From an uncultured Bacilli bacterium (GTDB lineage: Bacteria; Bacillota_I; Bacilli_A; RF39; UBA660): a stretch of DNA of 37,473 nucleotides. The translations under genes and the position numbers were made by a program. The stretch lies in assembly GCA_934153675.1 (NCBI GenBank), contig CAKPFG010000011.1, forward strand, positions 1-37,473, given 5' to 3'. The stretch's first letter is position 1. The number at the start of each line of letters is the position of its first letter. Below are positions 1-7,505 of the stretch, piece by piece. The notes beneath the pieces were generated by a model that worked only from the letters and a program-made list of their open reading frames with translations, ran no database searches and had not been told where the DNA came from.

Positions 1-185
1 AGTAAGTAATTAGCTACGGCAAGTTCTATACTTTTTCCGTATGCATCAACACTTCTTTTATTGGCTGATTCCTTAGCGTGTTTTACGATATTTAATACTA
101 TTGGTGTTACTATTAGTGCTAATATAGCTAGTATTACTAATACGGCTATTAATTCTATTAATGTAAATGCTTTTTTATTTTTCAT
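1..185 (-). CDS. Prepilin-like protein, N-terminal part (cut by window edge)
   Basis: The start codon is at 185 and the gene runs off the left edge after 61 codons. The product begins MKNKKAFTLIELIAVLVILA, a type IV prepilin N-terminus: short basic leader, cleavage/methylation site A-FTLIE with Glu at mature position 5, then a hydrophobic helix. The segment aligns without gaps to 18309-18493, the start of the complete gene at 17447-18493. I count seven base differences, only one of which changes an amino acid (Arg35 to Lys). The leader, with its GGTAGGAAG ribosome site, is also shared. It sits just beyond the pheT terminator, so it is probably its own transcription unit. The C-terminal domain cannot be seen here. 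Confidence 0.85.
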   Translation of the reverse strand, partial: MKNKKAFTLIELIAVLVILAILALIVTPIVLNIVKHAKESANKRSVDAYGKSIELAVANYL

Positions 186-222
186 ATATCTTCCTACCTT
201 ACGTATTCATAATAGCATAATT
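186..222 (-). promoter_or_regulatory. Leader/promoter shared by both prepilin genes
   Basis: The 37 bases upstream of the left-edge prepilin start are identical to those upstream of the complete copy (18494-18530). Read on the minus strand they contain a TGC-TATTAT extended -10-like element and the ribosome site GGTAGGAAG four bases before ATG. No good -35 is visible, so the promoter call is tentative. The conservation itself is seen directly. Confidence 0.45.
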
Positions 223-226
223 AATT

Positions 227-261
227 AAAAAAAGATAGATATTTTATTACTATTATCTATC
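227..261 (-). terminator. Intrinsic terminator downstream of pheT (distal)
   Basis: On the minus strand GATAGAT (261-255) pairs with ATCTATC (240-234) and is followed by seven T (233-227). It is a second terminator behind pheT and insulates the prepilin gene. Confidence 0.6.
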
Positions 262-302
262 CTACAATAAAATTAATCTTATCATTTATTTTCATATATA
301 AG

Positions 303-326
303 AAAAAAAGTAATAATAAATTACTT
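303..326 (-). terminator. Intrinsic terminator overlapping the pheT stop codon
   Basis: On the minus strand AAGTAAT (326-320) pairs with ATTACTT (314-308) around a 5-base loop, followed by a T run to 303. The pheT stop codon TAA (323-321) lies inside the stem. Confidence 0.6.
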
Positions 327-2678
327 ATCTCTTAAAATGGCATTTGTTTTATTTGTTACATATTTAATAATATTATTAAATACATTCATAACTTCTTCAT
401 CTGTTAATGTTCTAATTTCATCAAAAAACAATAATTTAAAAGCAATTGATTTTTTTCCATTTAATTCTTCTTTTTCATATACATCAAAAACCTTAATATT
501 TTTTAACAGTCTACCTCCTGCTTTTTTGATTATATCTATCAATTGTTTAACCGGCATATCACCATCTACTATAAAAGCTAAATCTTTTTCTATTTCTGGA
601 TATTTATTAGCTTCCTTATATTTTAATGGTTTTGTTTTTGTCATTAAGGCATTCAATGATATTTCAAACACATATAAATTATCTTTTATACTTGGATGAA
701 CTTTACCAATAATACCTATATTTTTTCTATCTAATGTTACTAAAGCCCCAATATAAGGATGCATATCACATATATCAAAAGGAATAATATCATATCTATT
801 TTTAAATCCTAAATAATTTAATAAGTTTTCAAGAATACCCTTTATTAAATAAAAATCAACTTTAACATTACCTTTAAAATCATTGGTTAAATAACTTCCA
901 CTCATTAAAACGCCAATTTTAATATCCTCATTATAATTATTGTCATATGTTTTACTTATTTCATAAATATTAATATCTTGTACTTTTCTAGCTTTATTAT
1001 ATTCATAAACATTAATTAATGATGGTAATAAACTAGTTCTTACAACGGATTTATCGGCACTCATAAAATTAGGTAAAAAAAGATGCGTTTTATTTTCATA
1101 ATTAAACTGACTAGCCATTTTTTTTGATACTAATGTATATGTTTTAACTTCATTTAATCCTAAAGCCCTAAGCCTTTTAGATATAGCTTTACGATATTTC
1201 ACATCACCCTTATACTCTCCTTTTTTTATAGGAGCAATAGGAAGGGTTGATGTTAAATTATAATATCCATAAAGTCTTCCTATTTCTTCTGCTATATCAT
1301 TAACATAAGGATCTATATCCAATCTTCTTTTAGGAATAGTAACTTTAAAAAAGTCATCTTTCACGATATATGAAAATCCCAATCGTTCTAATTCTTTTTT
1401 CATATCATCTATTGTTATACTAATTCCAAGCATTTTATTAATATCATCTTTTTTAAACTCTACAACCTTTTTTTGTTTATCAACTTTATCATGAGTTAAT
1501 GTTCCTGATAATATTTTAGCAGAAGCATACTTTTCAAGTAAATGACATGCTCTATTCATAGCCAAAATAGTGTATTCGTAATTAAGTCCTTTACCATAAC
1601 GAATAGATGCTTCACTTTTAAGCAATAATCTATTTGCAGTATTTCTAATACTTATTGGAGAAAAAATGGCTGATTCTATCACTATGGTTTTTGTATTTTC
1701 ACAAACTTCACTTTCCATTCCTCCCATTATACCAGCAATACTAAGAATATTACTATTATCAGACACTACTAAATCATTACTTAAAATCCTTCTAACACCA
1801 TCTAATGTCGTTATTTCTGTATTTGAAGATTCTTGTACTATGATTTTTTCATCTATTTTATTATAATCATAAAAATGAAGTGGTTGCCCATATTCAAGCA
1901 TAACATAATTAGAAATATCAACAACATTATTAATTGAACGAATACCGCAGGCAAGTAATCTTTTCTTGATAAATTCCGGTGATTGTTTTATCTCAACATC
2001 TGTAGCCATACGTGCCAAAAAGTAAGGACATTTATCTGTTTTAATCTCTAATTTTAAATGATTATTTATATTATCATCAATTGTATTAAAATTATCACTA
2101 GGTAAATTTACTTTCCTATTTAAAATTGCACCTATTTCGTATGCAAAACCAATATGATAATAACAATCATTATTTCTATGTTTATGAATATCCAGCTCAT
2201 ACAAAGTACTATCCAAATTTAAATAAACTAAAGGATCAGATCCAACTATAGCATCATTTCCTAATGAAGCAATACCCTTGTTATAAGTCTGTTCTGTTTT
2301 TTCTTCTAGTCCTAATTCATATAATGCACAAAGCATCCCACATGATTCAACATTAAGAATTTTTCCTTTTTTTATCTCCACATTATTAGGTAAAATAGCT
2401 CCTGGTAAAGCTACTATAACTTTCATATTTTCTTTAACATTAGAAGCGCCACAAACAATTTGTCTTACATCAGATCCAGTATTTACCTTACATATATGTA
2501 AATGATCACTTCCTTCAAGTTTATCACATTTTAAAATTTCACCTACTACTAAATTATCAATATGATTAGTAATAACTTTTTCAATATTAATTCCAGCTTT
2601 AGTAATTTTAACAGCTAATTGTTTTAAATCTTGATCAGATATATCTATATAATCTTTTACCCATTCTAAATCTATCAC
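321..2678 (-). CDS. pheT: Phenylalanine--tRNA ligase beta subunit
   Basis: Beta chain of the (alpha-beta)2 cytoplasmic PheRS, which charges tRNA-Phe and edits Tyr-tRNA-Phe. Domains in order: EMAP/OB tRNA-binding domain (about residues 35-140), B3/B4 editing domain (about 195-395, with the B3 patch GIRSINNVVDISNYV), B5 domain (IDPYVNDIAEEIGRLYGY), and a C-terminal FDX-ACB anticodon-binding domain (from KYPEIEKDLAF to the end). I place the start at the GTG at 2678 (785 aa) because GGGAGG lies six bases upstream. A longer ORF to the ATG at 2699 would overlap the end of pheS and lacks a good ribosome site. The start is two bases past the pheS stop, so the two genes are translationally coupled under the same T-box leader. 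Confidence 0.95.
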   Translation of the reverse strand: MIDLEWVKDYIDISDQDLKQLAVKITKAGINIEKVITNHIDNLVVGEILKCDKLEGSDHLHICKVNTGSDVRQIVCGASNVKENMKVIVALPGAILPNNVEIKKGKILNVESCGMLCALYELGLEEKTEQTYNKGIASLGNDAIVGSDPLVYLNLDSTLYELDIHKHRNNDCYYHIGFAYEIGAILNRKVNLPSDNFNTIDDNINNHLKLEIKTDKCPYFLARMATDVEIKQSPEFIKKRLLACGIRSINNVVDISNYVMLEYGQPLHFYDYNKIDEKIIVQESSNTEITTLDGVRRILSNDLVVSDNSNILSIAGIMGGMESEVCENTKTIVIESAIFSPISIRNTANRLLLKSEASIRYGKGLNYEYTILAMNRACHLLEKYASAKILSGTLTHDKVDKQKKVVEFKKDDINKMLGISITIDDMKKELERLGFSYIVKDDFFKVTIPKRRLDIDPYVNDIAEEIGRLYGYYNLTSTLPIAPIKKGEYKGDVKYRKAISKRLRALGLNEVKTYTLVSKKMASQFNYENKTHLFLPNFMSADKSVVRTSLLPSLINVYEYNKARKVQDINIYEISKTYDNNYNEDIKIGVLMSGSYLTNDFKGNVKVDFYLIKGILENLLNYLGFKNRYDIIPFDICDMHPYIGALVTLDRKNIGIIGKVHPSIKDNLYVFEISLNALMTKTKPLKYKEANKYPEIEKDLAFIVDGDMPVKQLIDIIKKAGGRLLKNIKVFDVYEKEELNGKKSIAFKLLFFDEIRTLTDEEVMNVFNNIIKYVTNKTNAILRDK

Positions 2679-2679
2679 A

Positions 2680-3723
2680 TTAATCCTCCCATCTATCAAA
2701 AACTTTACTTTCCCTTAAATCAGATGTATAAAATGTTCTAATATCATTAATACCATACTTTAACATAGCAAGTCTTTCTGCACCAAAACCAAATGCAAAA
2801 CCACTATATTTTTTATTATCATAACCACAATTTTGTAATACAATAGGATGAACTATACCAGCCCCAACTACTGTTATCCAACCAGTATTTTTACAAATAT
2901 TACATCCCTTACCATGACATTTAAAACATTTAATATCTCCTTCTACTGATGGTTCTGTAAAAGGATAATAACTAGGTCTAAATCTAGTTTCTAAATCACC
3001 AAATATTTTTTTAATAATAACATCAATTGTTCCCTTCAAATCAGACAAAGAAACATTCTCATCTATTAATAATCCTTCTATTTGCATAAATTGATGTGAA
3101 TGAGTGGCATCATCATCATCTCTTCTATATGTTTTTCCAGGACATATTATACGAATAGGTGTTTTATCTTCATTAGCAAGCATAGCACGAATCTGTACGG
3201 GAGAAGTTTGACTTCTTAGTAATAATTCTTCACCTTTTACATAAAAAGTATCTTGTGCATCCCTTGCAGGATGTCCTTTTGGTAAATTTAACAATTCAAA
3301 ATTATATTTATCTTCTTCTATTTCAGGACCATCTATAACATCATATCCCATAGAAATAAGTAACTCCTCTATTTCTTCAATAATTTTTTCTAATATATTA
3401 GGTGAACCTACTGGAATATTACTAGCTGGTAATGTTAAATCTATAGCCTCACTCTTTAATTTTTCATTTAATAATTTTTTTTCTAAATCACTTTTTTTAG
3501 CATCATAAAAATCAGTAAATTTTTTCTTTAAATCATTAACCATCATTCCAAATTCTTTTTTATTCTCTGACTTTACATTTCTAATTTCACTATTTAAGCC
3601 AGTAATAAGACCATTTCTGCCTAAATATTTTATTTTTAATTTATTAAGTATATCTAAATCAACTACATTATTTTGGTCTTTTTCCAACATATCTTTAATT
3701 TTAATAACTTTTTCGTTCTCCAT
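2680..3723 (-). CDS. pheS: Phenylalanine--tRNA ligase alpha subunit
   Basis: Catalytic alpha chain of PheRS, a class II synthetase. The N-terminal coiled coil (about residues 1-95) is followed by the catalytic core: GHPARDAQDTF (150-160), motif 2 around YRRDDDDATHSHQF (199-212), and motif 3 FGFGAERLAML (311-321). Four cysteines (C266, C269, C274, C277) form a CxxC-x4-CxxC cluster before GAGIVHP, a small zinc-knuckle-like insertion known in Firmicute PheS and absent from E. coli. 347 aa is normal. The start ATG follows GAGGA. It is the first gene of the T-box-pheS-pheT operon. Confidence 0.96.
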   Translation of the reverse strand: MENEKVIKIKDMLEKDQNNVVDLDILNKLKIKYLGRNGLITGLNSEIRNVKSENKKEFGMMVNDLKKKFTDFYDAKKSDLEKKLLNEKLKSEAIDLTLPASNIPVGSPNILEKIIEEIEELLISMGYDVIDGPEIEEDKYNFELLNLPKGHPARDAQDTFYVKGEELLLRSQTSPVQIRAMLANEDKTPIRIICPGKTYRRDDDDATHSHQFMQIEGLLIDENVSLSDLKGTIDVIIKKIFGDLETRFRPSYYPFTEPSVEGDIKCFKCHGKGCNICKNTGWITVVGAGIVHPIVLQNCGYDNKKYSGFAFGFGAERLAMLKYGINDIRTFYTSDLRESKVFDRWED

Positions 3724-3734
3724 AAATCCTCCTC

Positions 3735-3806
3735 TTAAAAATAAAAAATCATATTAAATATAGGGACGAAATTTCCGTGGTACCACCCTATTTCATAATA
3801 TGATTT
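3735..3806 (-). terminator. Regulated terminator of the pheST T-box
   Basis: AAATCATATTA (3806-3796) pairs with TAATATGATTT (3756-3746), followed by TTTATTTTT. It encloses the T-box motif, as expected for the conditional terminator. Confidence 0.8.
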
Positions 3807-3952
3807 ATGCTCTTGAAAGCTTAACGCGCTTAAACGTTGTAATTTTTATTACAATGCTAAAAAGTGAATTCATAAAAGATTATTGCTACTTTCCACCATC
3901 TATAGCTCTCTTTCAAATAATTGCTTTTACTACTACTCTTTCATCATCGCTT
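3735..3952 (-). ncRNA. T-box leader (Phe) upstream of pheS
   Basis: Untranslated leader that senses uncharged tRNA-Phe. On the minus strand the conserved T-box GGGTGGTACCACGG lies at 3788-3775. The AGAGAG and GGTGGAAAGTAG landmarks of stem I are present, and a TTC codon (3868-3866) followed by A sits where the specifier is expected, which fits Phe. The terminator helix is formed by 3806-3796 with 3756-3746 followed by a T-rich run. Uncharged tRNA would stabilise the alternative antiterminator built on the T-box and allow pheST transcription. The inferred start is about 3952. Confidence 0.93.
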
Positions 3953-4387
3953 TAATGAATTATAACACATTACCTTATTTTTTTCAATAACATTAACTTT
4001 TAAATAAATTTTTTCAATTTTTAATCCAATAAATGTTGTTTTAAAATATAAATTATATAAATTATTCTTATAAATATTTAATTGCTCCTTGTTAATTTCA
4101 CCGTCTTCATATTTTAAATCAAGTTCAAATATTTCATTTTTATATCTTTTTAATAAAATTTTTGCTATTATATCAATATCAATACAAGATTGCATACACA
4201 ATAAATAAGGATTCATATAAATACTATAAAGATATCTATTTTTAATTATTTTACTATTTCTTAAATTTAAAACGTCAGTAAAACTCATTTTTTCTAAATC
4301 TATTATATCTTGTGGAGTAATAACATTCATATAAAATAAATTACTTAATTTTTCTTTATAAAAATCTGTTAAAAAATAATTATTCAT
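3944..4387 (-). CDS. Hypothetical protein, 147 aa
   Basis: I do not recognise this protein. It is mostly alpha-helical by composition, rich in Asn, Ile, Lys and Tyr, without signal peptide, membrane helix or clear motif. A cluster LLCMQSCIDIDIIAKILLKR lies at mid-length. The start ATG follows GAGGTGAGG at ideal spacing, and a clean promoter lies upstream, so it is very likely expressed. Its last codons overlap the pheST promoter and the first bases of the T-box RNA, so its mRNA runs directly into the T-box. It ends with TGA. Confidence 0.7.
   Translation of the reverse strand: MNNYFLTDFYKEKLSNLFYMNVITPQDIIDLEKMSFTDVLNLRNSKIIKNRYLYSIYMNPYLLCMQSCIDIDIIAKILLKRYKNEIFELDLKYEDGEINKEQLNIYKNNLYNLYFKTTFIGLKIEKIYLKVNVIEKNKVMCYNSLKR
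3959..3987 (-). promoter_or_regulatory. Promoter of the pheST T-box operon
   Basis: On the minus strand TTGAAA (3987-3982), a 17-base spacer and TATAAT (3964-3959) with an upstream TG (extended -10) form a near-consensus sigma-A promoter. It lies inside the 3' coding end of the upstream gene. Confidence 0.85.
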
Positions 4388-4393
4388 ACCTCA

Positions 4394-4440
4394 CCTCAGG
4401 CCAGATATTATAACACACATTACAAATAATGTAAATTGTA
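4394..4440 (-). promoter_or_regulatory. Divergent promoter region between two hypothetical genes
   Basis: For the minus-strand 147-aa gene, TTTACA, 17 bases and TATAAT (extended, TGT-TATAAT, at about 4411-4406) are present. The plus-strand gene at 4480 has TTGTAT (4435-4440), 18 bases and TATAAT (4459-4464). The two promoters overlap back to back, so the genes may influence each other's expression. Confidence 0.65.
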
Positions 4441-4479
4441 TTTTTTTAAAAATTAATATATAATATTTTTGGTGAGAAT

Positions 4480-4935
4480 ATGAATATTTATAGTGATATC
4501 ATAAAACAATTAAGTAATATCTATCCAAAACCAGGAATTGATGAAACATTAAGTGGAAAAGATAAAGAAATATTTGAGTTAGTTATGAATATAATATGTC
4601 AATACAACGGATTGCAAAATGCATACCTTTGTACAAAAATAGGTTTAAAAAACGATCTTCTTTTAAAATTTTATAAAGAATGTTGTGATAGTGATATACT
4701 CCTTTTTAATATGACTTTTCTTCTATTAAAAGAAGGCGTTTTTGATAGTGAAAATTTTAAAAAAAATCTATCACAAGAACAATTTATACCTTTTATTAAC
4801 AAAAATCTAACAATAGATAATATAAATTATAATAACTTTATTTTAGCTGAAAAAGAAAAAAAAGAAAAATATATAAATTTGATAGTTAAAGATTTTAATT
4901 ATAGATTAAATAAAAAAAAGAAAAAATTATTATAA
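4480..4935 (+). CDS. Hypothetical protein, 151 aa
   Basis: I do not recognise this protein. It is soluble-looking and helical, with a very lysine-rich tail (RLNKKKKKLL) that could bind nucleic acid or be membrane-proximal. The ribosome site GGTGAG and a -10 TATAAT upstream support translation from this ATG. It is convergent with the MBL hydrolase gene and overlaps its end by six bases. It is one of the few plus-strand genes among minus-strand core operons and has its own promoter, divergent from the 147-aa gene. Confidence 0.7.
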   Translation: MNIYSDIIKQLSNIYPKPGIDETLSGKDKEIFELVMNIICQYNGLQNAYLCTKIGLKNDLLLKFYKECCDSDILLFNMTFLLLKEGVFDSENFKKNLSQEQFIPFINKNLTIDNINYNNFILAEKEKKEKYINLIVKDFNYRLNKKKKKLL

Positions 4936-5439
4936 TAGTTTTTTAAGTTCATCTAAAAGCAGGCTTAAATCGCCATGTCCTGGATATATCATAATATTTT
5001 TATTATATGCATATGCACTTATCTTAATTAAGCTTTGTTGCATATCTTCTATATTTCCCCCAAGATCTGTTCTACCAATTCCATTTTTAAAAATAAAATC
5101 CCCAACAAACATAACATTATAATCTTTAAAATAAATACATATAGAATCATCAGTGTGTCCTTTTGTATATATTACTTCAAAGTAAAAATTATTTATATTA
5201 TTCATTCCCTCTTTTAAATTTGTATAATCATATACATTAATATTATTGAAATAAACTAAAGCTCCAGTATGATCAAAATGATGATGCGTAATTATTATAC
5301 CAACGACATCGTTTTTACCTATTGCTTTTTTTATTTTTAAATAATCATCTCCTGGATCTATTATTAAACATTTATTATCTTTACTTAAAATATAACAATT
5401 AGTCAAATAACTTCCAACAATCACTCTATCTATTTTCAT
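4930..5439 (-). CDS. Metallo-beta-lactamase-fold hydrolase (glyoxalase II-like)
   Basis: Small soluble MBL-fold hydrolase of the glyoxalase II/YqgX-like group. The metal site is clear: THHHFDH (H52, H54, D56, H57), the distal KGHTDDSICIYF, the bridging Asp in MFVGDFIFKNGIGRTD, and the last His in YPGHGD. At 169 aa it lacks the C-terminal helical domain of true glyoxalase II and is shorter than the ~210-aa YqgX type, so the substrate is open: a thioester such as S-lactoylglutathione/bacillithiol or a related metabolite. It starts 32 bases after rnhB with GAGGT before ATG and is probably the last gene of prmC-rnhB-MBL. Confidence 0.9.
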   Translation of the reverse strand: MKIDRVIVGSYLTNCYILSKDNKCLIIDPGDDYLKIKKAIGKNDVVGIIITHHHFDHTGALVYFNNINVYDYTNLKEGMNNINNFYFEVIYTKGHTDDSICIYFKDYNVMFVGDFIFKNGIGRTDLGGNIEDMQQSLIKISAYAYNKNIMIYPGHGDLSLLLDELKKLL

Positions 5440-5470
5440 TTAATACCTCAATTTTTTATCTTTCATAATT

Positions 5471-6112
5471 TTATAATTTTTCACCTTTTAAAGCCCTTTT
5501 TACAGGACCATAACTTTTTCTATACCCATCTATTAAACCATACTTATTAATAGCATCATAATGTTTTCTAGTCGGATATCCTTTATGATTTTTAAAACCA
5601 TACTGTGGATACTCTTGATCAAAAATCTCCATCATATGATCCCTAGTTACCTTAGCAATAACACTAGCAGCAGCTATACTTTTACTAAGTAAATCTCCTT
5701 TGATAATTGGTTTTACCTCTATATCTAAGTCAATCGGCATAGCATCAGATAAAACAAAATCAATATCAACTTTCTTCCTTAATTTTTTAATAGCAATTTT
5801 CATAGCCTTTCTACTAGCTTCATATATATTAATTTTATCTATTTCATCAGCTGAAACAACACCTATAGCATATATACTATTATTAATAATGTAATTAAAC
5901 ATTTCCTCTCTTTTCTTTTCCGTTAATTTTTTAGAATCAGTAAGTCCTTCTAAATTAAAGTTTTTAGGTAAATAGCAACAAGCCGCTACAACAGGTCCTA
6001 TTAATGGACCTCTTCCAGCTTCATCAGTCCCACAAACATACTTATACCCTTCATTATATAAATTTCTTTCATAATACCAATTATCTATTTTTAAAATATC
6101 ACTTTTCTTCAT
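5471..6112 (-). CDS. rnhB: Ribonuclease HII
   Basis: Cleaves RNA in RNA-DNA hybrids and single ribonucleotides in DNA. The DEDD metal tetrad is complete in this numbering: D30-E31 (GTDEAGRGPLIGP), D123 (LSDAMPID) and D158 (VTRDHM). The family signatures DSKKLTEKKRE and the C-terminal YPQYGFKNHKGYPTRKHY are also present. The preferred start is the ATG at 6112 (213 aa), five bases after AGGAG. A longer frame extends to 6136 inside prmC but has no ribosome site. The start lies one base after the prmC stop, so the genes are coupled. Confidence 0.95.
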   Translation of the reverse strand: MKKSDILKIDNWYYERNLYNEGYKYVCGTDEAGRGPLIGPVVAACCYLPKNFNLEGLTDSKKLTEKKREEMFNYIINNSIYAIGVVSADEIDKINIYEASRKAMKIAIKKLRKKVDIDFVLSDAMPIDLDIEVKPIIKGDLLSKSIAAASVIAKVTRDHMMEIFDQEYPQYGFKNHKGYPTRKHYDAINKYGLIDGYRKSYGPVKRALKGEKL

Positions 6113-6113
6113 A

Positions 6114-6824
6114 CTAACTCCTATATATAAAAACAAAACGATCTAAACCTTGTAAATCTTTTAAAACATCTACATAAACATCAGATAAATATTTATCAAT
6201 TAAAAGTTTTATTCTACTAGCTTGCGTTTGTCCTATTTCAAAAGCAATTAAAAACTTATCATTTAAATATTTTTGACATTCTTTTAATATATTTATATAA
6301 AAATAAAGTCCATCACAAGTAGCATATAAAGAATTATGAGGCTCATTTGCATCAACAATTTTCATAATCTCTTCATCATAACTAATATATGGAGGATTGC
6401 TAATAATAACATCATATTTTTCATGAATATTATTAAAGATATCACTTTCTACTAAAGCAATATCCACATCATTCTTTTTAGCATTTAAAGAAGCTACTTC
6501 CAATGCTTTTTTCGATATATCTGTAGCTACTATATTACACTCAATTTTCTTTTTCAAAGTTATAGCAATACATCCACTTCCTGTTCCTATATCTAATATA
6601 TTAACTTTCTTTTTAAAAAGATTTCTTATATAATTAATAGCATGTTCAACAAGTTGTTCTGTTTCAAATCTAGGAATTAAAACATTTGAATTTACAATAA
6701 ATAAATACCCATAAAAATCTACTTCCCCCACTATATATTGAACAGGTATATTTTGTTTTAATTTTTCTTTAGCAACACTAATATCCCCCTTATAATATTT
6801 TTTTAAATAATCCAAATCCGTCAT
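6114..6824 (-). CDS. prmC: Release factor glutamine N5-methyltransferase
   Basis: Methylates the glutamine of the GGQ motif in RF1 and RF2. The linker FLIPRFETEQL region, the SAM loop DIGTGSGCIAITL (78-90) and the catalytic NPPY (143-146) are intact. At 236 aa it is shorter than the usual ~280. The N-terminal helical domain that contacts the release factor is reduced to about 27 residues before IPVQYIVGEVDFYG. The ribosome site GGTGATTTT precedes the ATG, and no longer in-frame start is apparent, so the shortening looks real. Its substrate gene prfA is encoded 2.5 kb upstream on the same strand. Confidence 0.93.
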   Translation of the reverse strand: MTDLDYLKKYYKGDISVAKEKLKQNIPVQYIVGEVDFYGYLFIVNSNVLIPRFETEQLVEHAINYIRNLFKKKVNILDIGTGSGCIAITLKKKIECNIVATDISKKALEVASLNAKKNDVDIALVESDIFNNIHEKYDVIISNPPYISYDEEIMKIVDANEPHNSLYATCDGLYFYINILKECQKYLNDKFLIAFEIGQTQASRIKLLIDKYLSDVYVDVLKDLQGLDRFVFIYRS

Positions 6825-6839
6825 AAAATCACCACAAAT

Positions 6840-6868
6840 ATTTTAGCATGTATAACTATAAAAGTAAA
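6840..6868 (-). promoter_or_regulatory. Promoter of prmC-rnhB
   Basis: On the minus strand TTTACT (6868-6863), 17 bases and TAAAAT (6845-6840) with TG nearby precede the prmC ribosome site. Confidence 0.6.
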
Positions 6869-6938
6869 ATAAAGATTCATTAGTTAATAATAATTATCAA
6901 ATTTTACTTCATACATAAAATATTATAGAGGTGATTTT

Positions 6939-7478
6939 GTGAATAATAGATATTCAAAAAAAATTCAACGCATTTTAGAAGAAGGAAAAAAATGCAAAAA
7001 AAAGATGACCGTAATAGGTCCAACAGGTCCTATGGGTCCAACAGGTCCTAGTGGTATAACAATAAGTACTTTCGGTCGTAAATATAATATTGCTACTACT
7101 GCAATAGTTCTTGATGCAAATATAGCACAAAATATATCACTAGAAAATGCTGGCGTTGTAAACAACATATCAATATTAGATCAAAATTTATTAACAATTA
7201 CTGAAACTGGCATTTATTTAATAGAATACTATTTTTCTGGAACAGCAAATCAAAATACCAATTTAACCATTGAAGTTAAACAAAACGAAACTCCTATTGA
7301 AAGTACTGCTATTACTAAAAGTGCAAATGCAAATAATGATATATCATTTGTTGGAAGCACTATAAATTCACTTAACGAAAATGATAAAATAGGGCTTTCA
7401 TTAAAATCAACAATTGCAACAACAGTAACGCCTTCTTCCAACACAAATGCATATTTGAATATTATTAGATTATCTTAA
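6939..7478 (+). CDS. Short collagen-like protein with BclA/C1q-like C-terminal domain
   Basis: 179-aa protein with three parts: a basic N-terminus (residues 1-23), a minimal collagen-like tract of four Gly-X-Y triplets (GPTGPMGPTGPSG, residues 26-38), and a ~135-residue beta-rich domain rich in Asn, Thr, Ile and Ala. This plan matches BclA-type spore or surface proteins, in which a C1q/TNF-like jelly roll trimerises and the Gly-X-Y tract forms a triple helix. The BclA match is from pattern and layout, not from a search. The start is GTG with AGAGGTGA upstream. There is no Sec signal, as is also true of BclA. The gene is alone on the plus strand and ends in a strong hairpin. Confidence 0.75.
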   Translation: MNNRYSKKIQRILEEGKKCKKKMTVIGPTGPMGPTGPSGITISTFGRKYNIATTAIVLDANIAQNISLENAGVVNNISILDQNLLTITETGIYLIEYYFSGTANQNTNLTIEVKQNETPIESTAITKSANANNDISFVGSTINSLNENDKIGLSLKSTIATTVTPSSNTNAYLNIIRLS

Positions 7479-7505
7479 GCTCACTAATAGTGAGCCTTTT
7501 ATTTT
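7479..7505 (+). terminator. Bidirectional intrinsic terminator
   Basis: GCTCACT (7479-7485) pairs with AGTGAGC (7489-7495), followed by CTTTTATTTTT. It closes the collagen-like gene and, read on the other strand, lies just beyond the stop of the convergent 597-aa gene. Confidence 0.8.

Noticed and set aside
1666..1866. Plus-strand ORF opposite pheT
   Set aside because: Shadow of pheT, no ribosome site or promoter.
3796..3840. Small ORF within the pheST leader
   Set aside because: The region is explained by the T-box stem and terminator, and no ribosome site fits.
7250..7444. Minus-strand ORFs opposite the collagen-like gene
   Set aside because: Pro/Gly-rich shadow products caused by the Gly-X-Y codons; no ribosome site.
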